Part shown: positions 45,831-56,644 of the stretch, piece after piece | How positions within the stretch are numbered: the first letter of the stretch is position 1 | How the letters are laid out: each line of letters starts with the position of its first letter | Assembly (NCBI RefSeq): GCF_004766125.1 | Contig: NZ_SJSA01000001.1 | Span: 558,001 to 622,000, forward strand | DNA length: 64,000 bases | Direction: 5' to 3' | Source: Duncaniella freteri | GTDB lineage: Bacteria > Bacteroidota > Bacteroidia > Bacteroidales > Muribaculaceae | Position numbers and translations under genes: made by a program | The notes under the pieces: model-generated | Told to the model about the DNA's origin: nothing | Seen by the model: the letters and a program-made list of their open reading frames with translations, nothing else | Databases searched by the model: none

Positions 45831-46736
45831 TCATATCCTATTTCTTTTTTTCCACAACTGACAGCTATTGATAATATTCTGCCATGCCACATAGGCAGCC
45901 GGGGCCACTGAGGCTATAGGATGGAGATATGTGAGAGCCATCCATATGGCAAGTACAGTGTTCTTCTGCCCAAGCCCCTGTGCTCCGGCAATCTTATCGC
46001 CGCATCGGCGTCCTATCCTCCGCCCTATATAGAACTGCGCACAGCATGCCACCAACGAGATTCCGGCAAGCCATAGCATTTCAGGTATCATCTCGGATGG
46101 CTCTGCCATAATAAAGCTGACAGCCCTCCCCACAACTATGAACAACGACACCGACCAGATATAGAATGATATCGACTGATGCGAGGCTATCTTGCTGTGG
46201 ACTTTTGGCATATACCTAAGCATGGCAAATGCCGTGAACAGCGGAAGTATGATCATCGGAACCACTCGGGTGGCTATGGTGGCAAGCGATTCGAAAAATG
46301 TGATATCAGCCTTACTCCCCATGAGAGAGAAAAGGACAGGGGCAAGAACCGCAACCGACACATTGGAGACTATGGAGAATGTGGCAAGCCGAGGGATACT
46401 GCCGCCAAGCATTCCGGTGATCACAGGAGCGGCTGTGGCTGTAGGACAGAATATACATATGAACGCACCCTCGGCAAGCTCACGATTGAACGGGAGCAGC
46501 GCGAGATATGCCAGTACCGATCCGAGAATCTGTACAAGTATCAGAGCCCCCGAGAGGCGCGTGACGCGAAATTCATGTGGCTTGACCTTGCAGAACGTTA
46601 TGAGGAGCATTACGAATATCAGATAAGGTGCCACAAAGGCTATCACTTCTATAAGGTTATGAAACAGTATGCCGCCAAGCATAGCTATAGGCAGCATCCA
46701 CGGTTTGAGCCGTTGTCTGATCAAAGCAGAATTCAT
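45831..46736 (-). CDS. Bile acid:sodium symporter (BASS) superfamily transporter
   Basis: 301 residues from ATG 46736; the open frame continues to 46934 through the promoter. Nine or ten hydrophobic segments. The FCPTATAAPVITGMLGG stretch resembles the crossover motif of BASS transporters, and GAQGLGQKNTVLAIW the second one. Members move bile acids, pantoate, or other organic anions with sodium. Substrate unknown. Confidence 0.8.
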   Translation of the reverse strand: MNSALIRQRLKPWMLPIAMLGGILFHNLIEVIAFVAPYLIFVMLLITFCKVKPHEFRVTRLSGALILVQILGSVLAYLALLPFNRELAEGAFICIFCPTATAAPVITGMLGGSIPRLATFSIVSNVSVAVLAPVLFSLMGSKADITFFESLATIATRVVPMIILPLFTAFAMLRYMPKVHSKIASHQSISFYIWSVSLFIVVGRAVSFIMAEPSEMIPEMLWLAGISLVACCAQFYIGRRIGRRCGDKIAGAQGLGQKNTVLAIWMALTYLHPIASVAPAAYVAWQNIINSCQLWKKRNRI

Positions 46737-46754
46737 TGTATCGGGAATCTTGTG

Positions 46755-46762
46755 CAAAATTA
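46755..46762 (-). promoter_or_regulatory. -7 element for the BASS transporter gene
   Basis: TAATTTTG on the minus strand, 19 nt before ATG 46736. Divergent from the element at 46775. Confidence 0.5.
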
Positions 46763-46774
46763 ATGAATTTTTCT

Positions 46775-46782
46775 TAAGTTTG
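46775..46782 (+). promoter_or_regulatory. -7 element for the gene at 46808
   Basis: TAAGTTTG on the plus strand, 25 nt before ATG 46808. A TTG lies 22 nt upstream. Confidence 0.45.
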
Positions 46783-46807
46783 CATTTGGTAAACGAGGTT
46801 ATAGAAT

Positions 46808-47290
46808 ATGGCTGACAATTATCTGGAAAGACGTATGGAAGAGTATCGCACCGGGCGTCTTGCATCCCACAGCAAGAGCACTCCGGGTATGCGCCGCCCT
46901 CACAAACAATGTGAGCTTGTGCTCTCATATCCACCTATGAACGTTATTGTAATAGGTCCATGCGATACACTCGCCACATTGGTGGCCGCTACGGTGTCGG
47001 CGTTCACCGGTGTCGGAAGCAAGGTAGCTTTCACGTCAGGCGATCCTAAGGGGAGCTCCATACTCGCCCAAAGGACCGGAGCACGCTATTATCCATCCTC
47101 ATTCACTCTTGATGCAATCGTCGGTGACATAGCCGAGAGATGGGGCGACATTGATGTCGTAGTGGACCTGCGCATCATAGGCCCGGAGAATGTTGACGAC
47201 AACCCTGCCGCAGACACAGCATCGGCGGCACGCCACATACTGTATCTCTCACACCCTGATAACACATGGCTCTGCGATGAATGGCTTTAA
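46808..47290 (+). CDS. Small conserved-looking protein, Rossmann-like
   Basis: 160 residues, no signal peptide. A basic N-terminal helix (ADNYLERRMEEYRTGRLASH) precedes an alternating beta/alpha pattern starting at MNVIVIGPCDTLATLVAATV, with DIDVVVDLRIIGPEN as a second strand-loop region. This looks like a shortened nucleotide-binding (SDR-like) fold without a clear catalytic Tyr-x-x-x-Lys. I do not recognise the family. Followed by ychF from its own promoter. Confidence 0.65.
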   Translation: MADNYLERRMEEYRTGRLASHSKSTPGMRRPHKQCELVLSYPPMNVIVIGPCDTLATLVAATVSAFTGVGSKVAFTSGDPKGSSILAQRTGARYYPSSFTLDAIVGDIAERWGDIDVVVDLRIIGPENVDDNPAADTASAARHILYLSHPDNTWLCDEWL

Positions 47291-47324
47291 AGGTGATTTT
47301 TATGGACGGTTGGAGAATAATTAG

Positions 47325-47332
47325 TAACTTTG
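47325..47332 (+). promoter_or_regulatory. -7 element for ychF
   Basis: TAACTTTG, 41 nt before ATG 47374. No TTG at the usual spacing. Confidence 0.5.
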
Positions 47333-47373
47333 CAGAAATTTTTTAATAACCGATCATTTAATCCCTTATATAA

Positions 47374-48477
47374 ATGGCACTACAATGTGGCATCGTGGGG
47401 CTTCCCAACGTGGGCAAGTCGACCCTCTTCAACTGCCTCTCAAATGCGAAGGCTCAGTCAGCCAACTTCCCTTTCTGCACCATAGAGCCCAATGTGGGCG
47501 TTATCACCGTGCCCGACGACCGTCTCAACAAGCTTGTGGAGATGTGCAATCCTCGTTCGGTAGTTCCTGCCACAGTAGAGATCGTGGATATCGCAGGACT
47601 TGTGCAGGGCGCAAGCAAGGGGGAAGGTCTTGGAAATAAATTCCTCGCCAACATACGTGAGACCGATGCCATACTCCATGTGCTCCGCTGCTTTGATGAC
47701 GACAATGTGACACATGTCCACAACACTGTCGACCCTGTCCGCGATAAGGAGATCATCGACTATGAGCTACAGCTCAAGGACCTTGAGACTATAGAAAGCC
47801 GCATAGCAAAGACCCAGAAACAGGCCCAGACAGGAGGAGACAAGGTAGCAAAGATGCAATATGAAGTGCTAAAGAAATATCATGAGGCACTTCTGCAGGG
47901 GAAACCGGCTCGCACCGTGATTCTTGAGACACCCGACGAACAGAAATTCGGACGTGAACTGTTCCTGCTCACATCCAAACCAGTGATGTATGTCTGCAAC
48001 GTGGACGACACATCGGCTGTCGACGGCAACAAGTACGTTGAAGCCGTACGTGAAGCCATCAAGGATGAAAATGCACAGCTTCTCATCGTGGCTGCCCAGA
48101 CCGAAAGCGAGATAGCCGAACTCGACACATATGAGGAACGACAGGAATTCCTTGCGGAAATAGGACTTAAAGAGTCGGGCGTGGCACGACTCATCCGTGC
48201 AGCCTACGCCCTTCTCAACCTACAGACATTCTTCACTGCCGGAGCCGACGAGGTACGCGCATGGACATTCATGCGTGGCAGCAAGGCTCCACAGTGTGCC
48301 GGCATAATCCACACGGACTTTGAAAAGGGATTCATCCGTGCCGAAGTAATAAAGTATGACGACTATGTGACTCTCGGCTCAGAATCAGCAGTCCGCGATG
48401 CCGGCAAGATGGCAATCGAGGGAAAGAACTACATCGCCCAGGACGGCGACATCATGCACTTCCTCTTCAATGTATAG
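47374..48477 (+). CDS. ychF: Redox-regulated ATPase YchF (Obg-like)
   Basis: 367 residues, full length. G1 loop [12 protein letters not shown] (8-19), G3 [20 protein letters not shown], and a G4 region NVDDTS in place of NKxD. That change is the reason YchF prefers ATP. A coiled-coil insert (about 128-165) and a C-terminal TGS domain follow ([20 protein letters not shown]). It binds ribosomes and modulates stress responses. Confidence 0.95.
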   Translation: MALQCGIVGLPNVGKSTLFNCLSNAKAQSANFPFCTIEPNVGVITVPDDRLNKLVEMCNPRSVVPATVEIVDIAGLVQGASKGEGLGNKFLANIRETDAILHVLRCFDDDNVTHVHNTVDPVRDKEIIDYELQLKDLETIESRIAKTQKQAQTGGDKVAKMQYEVLKKYHEALLQGKPARTVILETPDEQKFGRELFLLTSKPVMYVCNVDDTSAVDGNKYVEAVREAIKDENAQLLIVAAQTESEIAELDTYEERQEFLAEIGLKESGVARLIRAAYALLNLQTFFTAGADEVRAWTFMRGSKAPQCAGIIHTDFEKGFIRAEVIKYDDYVTLGSESAVRDAGKMAIEGKNYIAQDGDIMHFLFNV

Positions 48478-48494
48478 AAAGTGATTGCAACATA

Positions 48495-49135
48495 AACGAT
48501 TCCCTGAATGCAATCAATTCCGATCCATCAACACCTGAGATGATAAGAGAGCTTCAGAAAATCACTCTCAAGACCGACATGGCTGCCATGGTGACTCAGC
48601 TGCCAAATCATAATCCGTTACGGCATCATTTCAGCAGGCGAAACCCCCGACACCACTCGCCTCAGGCTCAGCGACACCAATATAGCCAATATTGTAAAGA
48701 GTGTGGGCTTCGATGAGCCCAAGCTTTTCATGGCTTCCGGTCATCCATTCGCCATGAGCATCGAGAATGTAGACTGGGCATCAAACGGTGCCGCTGACAC
48801 ACCTCTGGGTGATGCAGGCGTATATCAGAAAATTGCACGCAAGGCTTCTGCCGGCAGACTCTCAGATGAGGACCGCAATACTGTCAATAACCTGCGTTCA
48901 CCTTTCTATGGCGATGCTGTCAATGCCATAGACAAGGAATATCAGGCAAAACTAAAAGAATCCATGGATATCATACAGAAGGTACCTGATGTCTCACCCG
49001 AGAAAATCATCGAGGCAATCGTGGCTCCGCACAAGGGAAAAGGTAACTCGTGACGGAAAGATTGAAGGCCGTCCGGACCTCCGTGACCACGACCTGTTCA
49101 AAAAAACAATCATTGAAGAAGTGAACCGGAAATAG
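48495..49135 (+). pseudogene. Decayed gene of unknown family
   Basis: One protein-like sequence is spread over three frames. Frame 1 carries NAINSDPSTPEMIRELQKIT from about 48510 to about 48600. A +1 shift near 48605 leads into RYGIISAGETPDTTRLRLSD and the 116-residue ORF (48703-49053). A further +1 shift near 49052 gives GKIEGRPDLRDHDLFKKTII, ending at TAG 49133-49135. No start codon or promoter is evident at the 5' end, so it may also be truncated. I do not recognise the family. It ends before a bidirectional terminator. Confidence 0.6.
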
Positions 49136-49172
49136 ACCTAACCATCTTTTCATGGCAATTGACACATAGCAG

Positions 49173-49210
49173 AAACGGGAAGCAAGTCTGAACCGACTTG
49201 CTTCCCGCTT
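49173..49210. terminator. Bidirectional terminator before mscL
   Basis: A 16-bp inverted repeat with one mismatch (49173-49188 with 49195-49210) and a 6-nt loop, between convergent units. Confidence 0.8.
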
Positions 49211-49228
49211 ACTTATCTGTATGCGATA

Positions 49229-49660
49229 TCATTTCTTTTCTTTCAGCAGATCGCGTATCTCGGTGAGCAGTACCTCCTCCTTGGTAGGTTCCGGAGCCGG
49301 GGCGGGGGCGGGAGCCTCCTCCTGCTTGCGCTTAAGCTGATTGATGCCTTTTATGGCTATGAATATACAGAAAGCCACGATAAGGAAATCAACAACTGTC
49401 TGCACCCATGAACCCCAGTTCATTGTCACCTCAGGCTTGATAATCTCCTGAGTCTGACCGTCAATGACAGCCTGCTGGATCACAAACTTGTAATCGGTGA
49501 AATTGATTCCGCCGGTCACCACTCCCACAAGAGGCATTATGATATCGTCGACAAGCGACGAGATGATCTTACCGAAAGCCGCGCCTATCACTACACCGAC
49601 AGCCATGTCGATGACATTGCCACGCATCGCAAATTCCTTAAATTCCTTTAATAGTGCCAT
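49229..49660 (-). CDS. mscL: Large-conductance mechanosensitive channel
   Basis: 143 residues. [27 protein letters not shown] is the MscL N-terminal helix and pore-lining TM1 (given as residues 7-33). A periplasmic loop and TM2 (about 86-107) follow, then a Pro/Ala/Glu-rich linker and a charged C-terminal bundle helix ([15 protein letters not shown]). It opens under membrane tension to release solutes on osmotic downshock. Confidence 0.95.
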   Translation of the reverse strand: MALLKEFKEFAMRGNVIDMAVGVVIGAAFGKIISSLVDDIIMPLVGVVTGGINFTDYKFVIQQAVIDGQTQEIIKPEVTMNWGSWVQTVVDFLIVAFCIFIAIKGINQLKRKQEEAPAPAPAPEPTKEEVLLTEIRDLLKEKK

Positions 49661-49830
49661 ATATTGAATTGTTTTAAATTATTTCGTAATACGCACAAAA
49701 TTAGCTAAAAAATCCAAACTTCTAATCCATAAGGCTAATAAATTAGTCATTCACGGACAAAATGTATAATTATTTATAAAAACGGCTTTAATTTTCTTGA
49801 AAAAAGTGACGTCCATTGGAAAAATATTTG

Positions 49831-49838
49831 TAATTTTG
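49831..49838 (+). promoter_or_regulatory. -7 element for gapA
   Basis: TAATTTTG, with an AT-rich leader of about 70 nt before ATG 49910. Confidence 0.5.
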
Positions 49839-49906
49839 TCCCGCTCAAAAAGCGTTTCCAAAGGAATTAATAATCAATTCTAAAAATATATCCAATTTAT
49901 TTTTAA

Positions 49907-50917
<1,011 letters not shown>

Positions 50918-50940
50918 TAAATAGTCCACAGACCATAATT

Positions 50941-50986
50941 CACACATCCGCCTCGGCTGAAATGAACAGCCGAGGCGGATTTTGTG
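50941..50986 (+). terminator. Rho-independent terminator after gapA
   Basis: A 14-bp GC-rich stem (50946-50959 with 50967-50980), 7-nt loop, followed by TTTTGTGTTT. Confidence 0.85.
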
Positions 50987-51151
50987 TTTAGATATGCCAC
51001 ATATTGTGTCAAGCACCGCTATTGTATAAGTCAGTATACCATTGATGATATGATGGCATCACTACTCTTTTAACACACATTTCAAAATCTTACCTCAAAG
51101 GGTTGATATGTTAATTTATGCAAATTGTACAATATTTTTAAGCATAAAAAT

Positions 51152-51181
51152 TTGCCATATCCAATATTCTCCCTAACTTTG
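51152..51181 (+). promoter_or_regulatory. Strong promoter of a candidate sRNA
   Basis: TTG at 51152-51154 (TTTG in full), 19-nt spacer, TAACTTTG at 51174-51181. Near-perfect consensus, with no ORF following. Confidence 0.65.
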
Positions 51182-51186
51182 CATCA

Positions 51187-51250
51187 GTTTTTCATGGTAT
51201 TAGATTTAAGGTAAGAAGATTATTCGTCGCGATGACGGATAATTTTTTTA
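51187..51250 (+). ncRNA. Candidate small RNA of about 65 nt
   Basis: It starts just after the promoter at 51152-51181. It ends at a hairpin (51219-51228 with 51234-51243, 9 of 10 pairs, GCGAT loop) followed by seven T: a full Rho-independent terminator. The first about 30 nt (CAGTTTTTCATGGTATTAGA onward) are unstructured and contain no useful ORF. It lies 140 nt upstream of the separate uvrA promoter. Class unknown. Confidence 0.5.
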
Positions 51251-51334
51251 TGTACCTGTACCAAATTCCCCGACTCCCACTCTATTATATCATAGAATAG
51301 CCTGTTAAATATACTTACCTCTATGGCACACGCT

Positions 51335-51364
51335 TTGAAATGAGACGAATAATGAGTAACTTTG
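51335..51364 (+). promoter_or_regulatory. Bacteroidetes promoter for uvrA
   Basis: TTG at 51335-51337, 19-nt spacer, TAACTTTG at 51357-51364. Leader of about 18 nt to ATG 51388. Confidence 0.7.
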
Positions 51365-51387
51365 TATGTTACATCGATTCCTGAGAA

Positions 51388-54273
51388 ATGCAGAACAACG
51401 AACAATATATCTCCGTTCAAGGAGCCAAGGTAAACAATCTCAAAGAAATTGACGTTGACATCCCTCGCGGCAGGCTCGTGGTGATAACAGGAGTGTCAGG
51501 CTCCGGAAAATCCTCACTTGCGTTCGACACTCTGTATGCCGAAGGGCAGCGCAGATATGTGGAAAGCCTGAGCAGCTATGCCCGCCAGTTCATGGGCAAG
51601 ATGCCAAAGCCCGAGTGCAAAGCAATCCTCGGACTTCCGCCTGCAATAGCCATAGAGCAGAAGGTCAACACCCGAAACCCTCGAAGCACCGTAGGGACAT
51701 CCACCGAGATATACGACTACCTGCGACTCCTCTATGGACGCGTAGGGCACACCTACTCACCAGTAAGCGGCGACGAGGTGCGCAAGCACACGGTCAACGA
51801 TGTGGTGGAGTTTGCCACATCCTACCCTGACGGCACCCGGCTGGCAGTACTCGCTCCGGTGGTACTCCCTGAGGGACGACGGCTCACATCGCAACTCGAT
51901 GTGTTCCTGAAAGCGGGATACGCCCGAGTGATGCACAACGGCTCCTTCCTCGAACTTGAAGACGTAATAGCCGAAATGAGGGAGGCTGGCGACGATATAG
52001 GCCGCTACAATCCCCAGGACTATATGCTCGTAGTGGACAGGCTTGCTGTGTCACATGAAAGCGACGAACTGAGCCGCCTTGCCGACTCAGCTGAGACAGC
52101 CTTCTTTGAAGGACGCGACAAGCTAACACTTATGGTATGGCTCCCTGAAGGGGGCACCATGACACGCGAATTCTCAAAGATATTCGAGGCCGACGGCATG
52201 CGTTTCGATGAGCCTACCGAGATGATGTTCAACTTCAACAATCCGGTAGGAGCATGTCCCACATGCGAAGGATTCGGACGCGTGCTCGGCATAGATGAAC
52301 GCCTCGTGGTGCCCAATGCATCTCTCTCCATCTACGACGAAGCTGTTGCCTGCTGGCGCGGAGAAAAAATGGGTGAATGGCGCACAGCATTCATCCACGA
52401 CTGCCAGCAGTTCGAATTCCCTATCCATACACCATATGCGGAACTCACCCAAGAGCAGAAGCATCTGCTTTGGCACGGACCGACACCCGAACAGGGTAAG
52501 AACGCCCGATACATGTATGGCGAATTCCCGAGCATCGACAACTTCTTCAAGATGGTCGACAGCAACCAATATAAGATACAGTATAGGGTGATGCGTGCGC
52601 GCTATCAGGGCAAGACCACCTGCCCCGCATGCAACGGTTCACGTCTGCGCCCTGAAGCCTCGTATGTCAAGGTAGGCGGAAAGAGCATCGGAGAACTGGT
52701 GAGAATGCCGGTAAGCGATCTGCAGGTTTTCTTCAGCACCCTCTCGCTCTGCGAACAAGATGCCAAGATTGCACGCCGCCTGCTCACCGAGATCAACAAC
52801 CGCATAGGCTATCTCGTTGAAGTCGGGCTCGGATATCTCACGCTCGACCGCCTTAGCAACACCCTGTCGGGCGGCGAGAGCCAGCGCATCAACCTCGCCA
52901 CTTCACTTGGAAGCAGTCTTGTAGGCTCGCTCTACATACTCGACGAGCCGTCCATCGGTCTGCACTCGCGTGACACAGGCCGTCTCATCACTGTGCTAAA
53001 GAAGCTCCGCGACCTCGGCAACACAGTGGTGGTGGTGGAGCATGACGAGGAGATAATGCGCGAAGCCGACTATCTGATAGACGTAGGTCCGGATGCCGGA
53101 CGCCTCGGCGGAGAAATCATCTTCCAAGGGGACCCATCAAGCATAGAGGAGCTCACGGAGACACCTGGAGCAGCCATAAGCTACACAGCGCGCTACCTCA
53201 GCGGCAGGCTCACCATCCCGGTGCCCGGCACTCGCCGACGCTGGCGCGACTCTATAGTCATAAAGGGTGCGCGTGAACATAACCTCAAGGATGTAGATGT
53301 GACATTCCCTCTCGGCGTGATGACTGTGGTCACCGGTGTGAGCGGCTCCGGAAAATCGACTCTTGTGCGCGACGTGCTCTACCGTGCCCTCAACCGCAAG
53401 CTCGGCAATCCCGGTGATGCTCCGGCATATCACCGCGAACTCTCGGGCGACATAGCCCGGCTGAGTGCAGTGGAGTTTGTTGACCAGAATCCCATAGGAA
53501 AATCCACCCGCTCCAATCCCGCCACCTACCTCAAGGCTTTCGATGAGATACGTAAGCTATTCGCCTCTACACAGGGCGCAAAGCAGATGGGATTCACAGC
53601 ATCGGATTTCTCCTTCAATTCCGACGGCGGACGCTGCGAGGCATGCAAAGGAGAGGGTGTGATAACAATCGAGATGCAGTTTATGGCCGACATCACCGTT
53701 CCATGTGAGGAATGCCATGGCAAGCGTTACCAGAAAGAGATCCTTGAGATAGAGTATCGCAGAAAGAACATATACGATATTCTTGAGATGACGATCAATC
53801 AGGCGATAGAATTCTTCGGAGAAACGGATGACACTCAGGAGAAGCGTATCATAAAACGATTGAAGCCGCTTCAGGATGTAGGGCTCGGATACATAAAGAT
53901 CGGACAGAACTCCTCATCTCTGTCCGGAGGTGAGAATCAGCGCGTAAAACTCGCGTCATTCTTCGCCGATGAGTCAAAACAGCCTACCATGTATATTTTC
54001 GACGAGCCTACCACAGGTCTGCATTTCAATGATATAGCCACACTTATGAAATCCTTTGACCGCCTCATCAGTATGGGACACACTGTACTGATAATCGAGC
54101 ACAACATGGATGTCATAAAGTGTGCCGATCATGTGATAGATATGGGTCCTGAAGGCGGAGATGCCGGAGGCTCATTGGTCATCGCAGGTACTCCCGAGGA
54201 GGTTGCATCGTGCCCGGCTTCCTATACAGGAAAATATCTCAAGGAAAAATTATCAGCTGGCAGTGATTTTTAG
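51388..54273 (+). CDS. uvrA: Excinuclease ABC subunit A
   Basis: 961 residues. Two ABC ATPase modules: Walker [13 protein letters not shown] (about 32-43) and [12 protein letters not shown] (about 650-661); signatures [12 protein letters not shown] and [12 protein letters not shown]. Zinc-finger modules [16 protein letters not shown] and [18 protein letters not shown]. It finds bulky DNA damage and loads UvrB in nucleotide excision repair. It is monocistronic, followed by a large inverted repeat. Confidence 0.97.
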   Translation: MQNNEQYISVQGAKVNNLKEIDVDIPRGRLVVITGVSGSGKSSLAFDTLYAEGQRRYVESLSSYARQFMGKMPKPECKAILGLPPAIAIEQKVNTRNPRSTVGTSTEIYDYLRLLYGRVGHTYSPVSGDEVRKHTVNDVVEFATSYPDGTRLAVLAPVVLPEGRRLTSQLDVFLKAGYARVMHNGSFLELEDVIAEMREAGDDIGRYNPQDYMLVVDRLAVSHESDELSRLADSAETAFFEGRDKLTLMVWLPEGGTMTREFSKIFEADGMRFDEPTEMMFNFNNPVGACPTCEGFGRVLGIDERLVVPNASLSIYDEAVACWRGEKMGEWRTAFIHDCQQFEFPIHTPYAELTQEQKHLLWHGPTPEQGKNARYMYGEFPSIDNFFKMVDSNQYKIQYRVMRARYQGKTTCPACNGSRLRPEASYVKVGGKSIGELVRMPVSDLQVFFSTLSLCEQDAKIARRLLTEINNRIGYLVEVGLGYLTLDRLSNTLSGGESQRINLATSLGSSLVGSLYILDEPSIGLHSRDTGRLITVLKKLRDLGNTVVVVEHDEEIMREADYLIDVGPDAGRLGGEIIFQGDPSSIEELTETPGAAISYTARYLSGRLTIPVPGTRRRWRDSIVIKGAREHNLKDVDVTFPLGVMTVVTGVSGSGKSTLVRDVLYRALNRKLGNPGDAPAYHRELSGDIARLSAVEFVDQNPIGKSTRSNPATYLKAFDEIRKLFASTQGAKQMGFTASDFSFNSDGGRCEACKGEGVITIEMQFMADITVPCEECHGKRYQKEILEIEYRRKNIYDILEMTINQAIEFFGETDDTQEKRIIKRLKPLQDVGLGYIKIGQNSSSLSGGENQRVKLASFFADESKQPTMYIFDEPTTGLHFNDIATLMKSFDRLISMGHTVLIIEHNMDVIKCADHVIDMGPEGGDAGGSLVIAGTPEEVASCPASYTGKYLKEKLSAGSDF

Positions 54274-54421
54274 ACCATAGAACCAGAGAGCTATAGACAG
54301 GAGAACAGGAGAACTTTTTGGAAGAGAACAATCTATAGAACACCTATAGTTCTATGGTTCTCTGGTCTAAAAAGTTCTCCTGTTCTCCTGTCTATCTTTA
54401 GCTCTCTGGTCCTTTGGTCTA
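54271..54421. repeat. About 150-bp imperfect inverted repeat between uvrA and the barrel gene
   Basis: The outer arms, about 54271-54319 and 54368-54421, match over about 50 bp with a few mismatches and a small insertion; both contain the unit gacaggagaacaggagaact. The middle (54320-54367) repeats the unit tctatag/ctatgg-ttctctggtcta again in inverted order. It overlaps the uvrA stop and reaches the convergent barrel gene. It may be a folded terminator or a mobile palindromic repeat. No ORF inside. Confidence 0.75.
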
Positions 54422-54422
54422 A

Positions 54423-55238
54423 TTAGAAAAGGTATCCGAAACCTACATTCAAGTATATAGGATACATTTTGAAACTAATTGTCTTGAATGATGATTCGAA
54501 TATACCGTTACATCCCCAGGCGAGGTTGGCATTCACGAGCAGATGCTTGTAAGCCGACCAGGACACTCCGCCCTGCATACCCCATTGAAATTTTCTGAGG
54601 TCATTGCTGAAGTTGTACGATGCCATCGCATCACCTTCGAACACATATTTGTCGCCGGTTGGATTACCCTCACGAAGATAACCGTCGGACACATAACCGT
54701 CAAAATCATTGTCAAACGCATATGACAGATAAGGTCCAAAGTTTACCTTAAGACGACGGTTTACACGATAGACCGCAGTGATAGGCACCACCAACTGCTG
54801 AGTATGATACTTGGTCTGTACCTTTCCGGTCCAGTTTCCTTTAAGAATCTTACCGTTTTCAAGAATTTCCATACCATAGTTCTTGACTGTGGCTTTGGTC
54901 TCCATTCCTTTGGTCTCAAAACGTATGCCCACTGCGGCACCCCATCTCTTTTCCACATCAAACCATTTTGTGGCAGTTCCACCAATCTGTAAGTTAAGGT
55001 TAGGGCTATAGGAGTTGATCTCCCTTATCTCTCCCGGGAGAGGCAGAGGCGCAGCTCCTCCTATATTGGTACCTGCATTGACTTCGAATTCCAACCCGAG
55101 TGCGATGATTCTGCCCGTTATGCCATCTCGCGCTTCACTTGGATTATAACCGGGGACAGGCTCTGCCATGGCGTTAACCGAGAATACCGCAAACAGCATG
55201 CCTAAAATGGCAAGCTTATGGAATATACTGATTTTCAT
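54423..55238 (-). CDS. Outer-membrane beta-barrel protein, partner of the PCMD lipoprotein
   Basis: 271 residues. Signal peptide (1-25, NAMAEP). The mature part has Gly/aromatic-rich barrel strands (WGAAVGIRFETKGM, RLKVNFGPYLSYAF) and ends in YLNVGFGYLF, a C-terminal phenylalanine. It starts 28 nt after the PCMD lipoprotein stop, so the two form an operon. Function unknown. Confidence 0.75.
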   Translation of the reverse strand: MKISIFHKLAILGMLFAVFSVNAMAEPVPGYNPSEARDGITGRIIALGLEFEVNAGTNIGGAAPLPLPGEIREINSYSPNLNLQIGGTATKWFDVEKRWGAAVGIRFETKGMETKATVKNYGMEILENGKILKGNWTGKVQTKYHTQQLVVPITAVYRVNRRLKVNFGPYLSYAFDNDFDGYVSDGYLREGNPTGDKYVFEGDAMASYNFSNDLRKFQWGMQGGVSWSAYKHLLVNANLAWGCNGIFESSFKTISFKMYPIYLNVGFGYLF

Positions 55239-55266
55239 AACTATATGCTTTTTAGTGTGTCGAGAT

Positions 55267-56402
55267 TCATTTATCTTCCAATGCGCAGGTGATCAGAAGT
55301 TCATCCACCATGAGCGTAGAGCCTATGGCTCCGCAGAAATAGTCACCATCCTGGCTTGAACTCATAACTACAGCCATATTATACGCACCGGATTTCAGTT
55401 TGAAGTGGTCTATCGATTTCCCTTCACGACATACGAAAGGAACATTGAATGGCACCCATTCATCGCTCGCATGACGGTCAGGAATTTCGGCTGTACCTAT
55501 AATATTGGGGTTATCTTTTGAAAGTACATTTGTACCATCGAGCCATTGCATAGACTCTGTCACCTCATACATAACAAGATAAAGGTTGAACATATCGGTC
55601 TTACCGGAAACAGGCACAAAATTTCCATTTGCATCAGTCTCACAATATGTTTCACCTGGTGTATACTTATAATATCCGCTGAATGCAGACGGCTCATTAT
55701 AAAATGGTGTTCCGAAATGAGTAGCACCCAATGGATTGCTCACTGCATTTTTGCCATCAAAAGTCCCTATAAACAGATTGCCAGCTGCAATAGGCTTATT
55801 CAGATTGGCTCCCCATTTTCCAGTAGATCTGGTAGTAAGCACAACACACTTACCTTTCACACCATTATCCCCTTGATAAGTTGGATATGTGTTGGGGGTC
55901 GAAGCTTGAAAAGAAAGTGCAAATGCTGAATTTGCACTTGACCACACAAGAGACACCAACCCATTTGAACCCACTTCATAAAATTCATCGTAGGAACTTA
56001 GCCCACCCATTGCTGATATCTGGTGAACATTTTCAAAACCGTAATCAAGATTTATGGTGTTGTTTTTCTGAACTTCTACAGTGTAGGTCTTACTCCATTC
56101 TCCATCCTCTGATGTGACAGTATAAGTCTGCGGAAACAGAAAATTAAGAGGCGTACCACTGGGGGGGTAATAGTAGCTCCCGGAGTAAGGATAAATTTTG
56201 GTGCAAGCGGTTCAAGCAACGACACATCATTCTTCACTATAAGAGTCACTTTATTATTACCTATTATCGGTTCACGGTTAAGCAGATTGCCATCGAGAGT
56301 CACAGCAGTGATGTCACACTCGGCATTGAGCGGCTCATCCTTTATGCACGACACCAGTGAGAGAAGAATCCCTAAGGCAACCGCTAAATTAAGAATTTTC
56401 AT
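55267..56402 (-). pseudogene. PCMD-domain surface lipoprotein gene, frame broken at a C7 tract (possibly phase-variable)
   Basis: The gene is read from ATG 56402 with lipobox LVSC (Cys18), then Ig-like DUF5018-type strands (NNKVTLIVKNDVSLLEPLAP). At PGATITPP the frame meets seven C on the minus strand (56167-56161) and shifts, stopping at 56076. Adding one C restores SGTPLNFLFPQTYTVTSEDG and joins directly to the downstream frame (to 55267). That frame holds the PCMD carbohydrate-metabolism domain (VVLTTRSTGKWGANLNKPIA, then SGYYKYTPGETY). The restored protein would be 378 residues. In this sequence the gene is off. Confidence 0.85.
56161..56167. repeat. Homopolymer G7 (C7 on the coding strand) at the PCMD frame break
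   Basis: Seven G on the plus strand. C8 or C5 on the coding strand would join the two halves of the lipoprotein gene in frame. Confidence 0.9.
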
Positions 56403-56478
56403 ACGAAATGTAATATATTTATAATCAACTGATTGGTAAATACTGTATAGAAAATACAATTTACTCCAAACTAATTCA

Positions 56479-56509
56479 CAAAAGTATGAAAAAAACTTAC
56501 ATTGACCAA
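56479..56509 (-). promoter_or_regulatory. Bacteroidetes promoter for the PCMD-barrel operon
   Basis: TTG at 56507-56509, 20-nt spacer, TACTTTTG at 56479-56486 on the minus strand. Leader of about 70 nt. Confidence 0.7.
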
Positions 56510-56571
56510 TTAATTATCCAAAATAGAGATAAAAATGGTATATTTCGAAAAAATAATTAACAAAATTTTAT

Positions 56572-56579
56572 TACCTTTG
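56572..56579 (+). promoter_or_regulatory. -7 element for the DUF4925 gene
   Basis: TACCTTTG. The leader is about 60 nt and AT-rich. Divergent from the PCMD operon. Confidence 0.5.
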
Positions 56580-56644
56580 TCCCCGAAATTCTCTAAAAGT
56601 CTAAATTTTAATAAATTCGTAACCAAATCATTAACACGAACACA

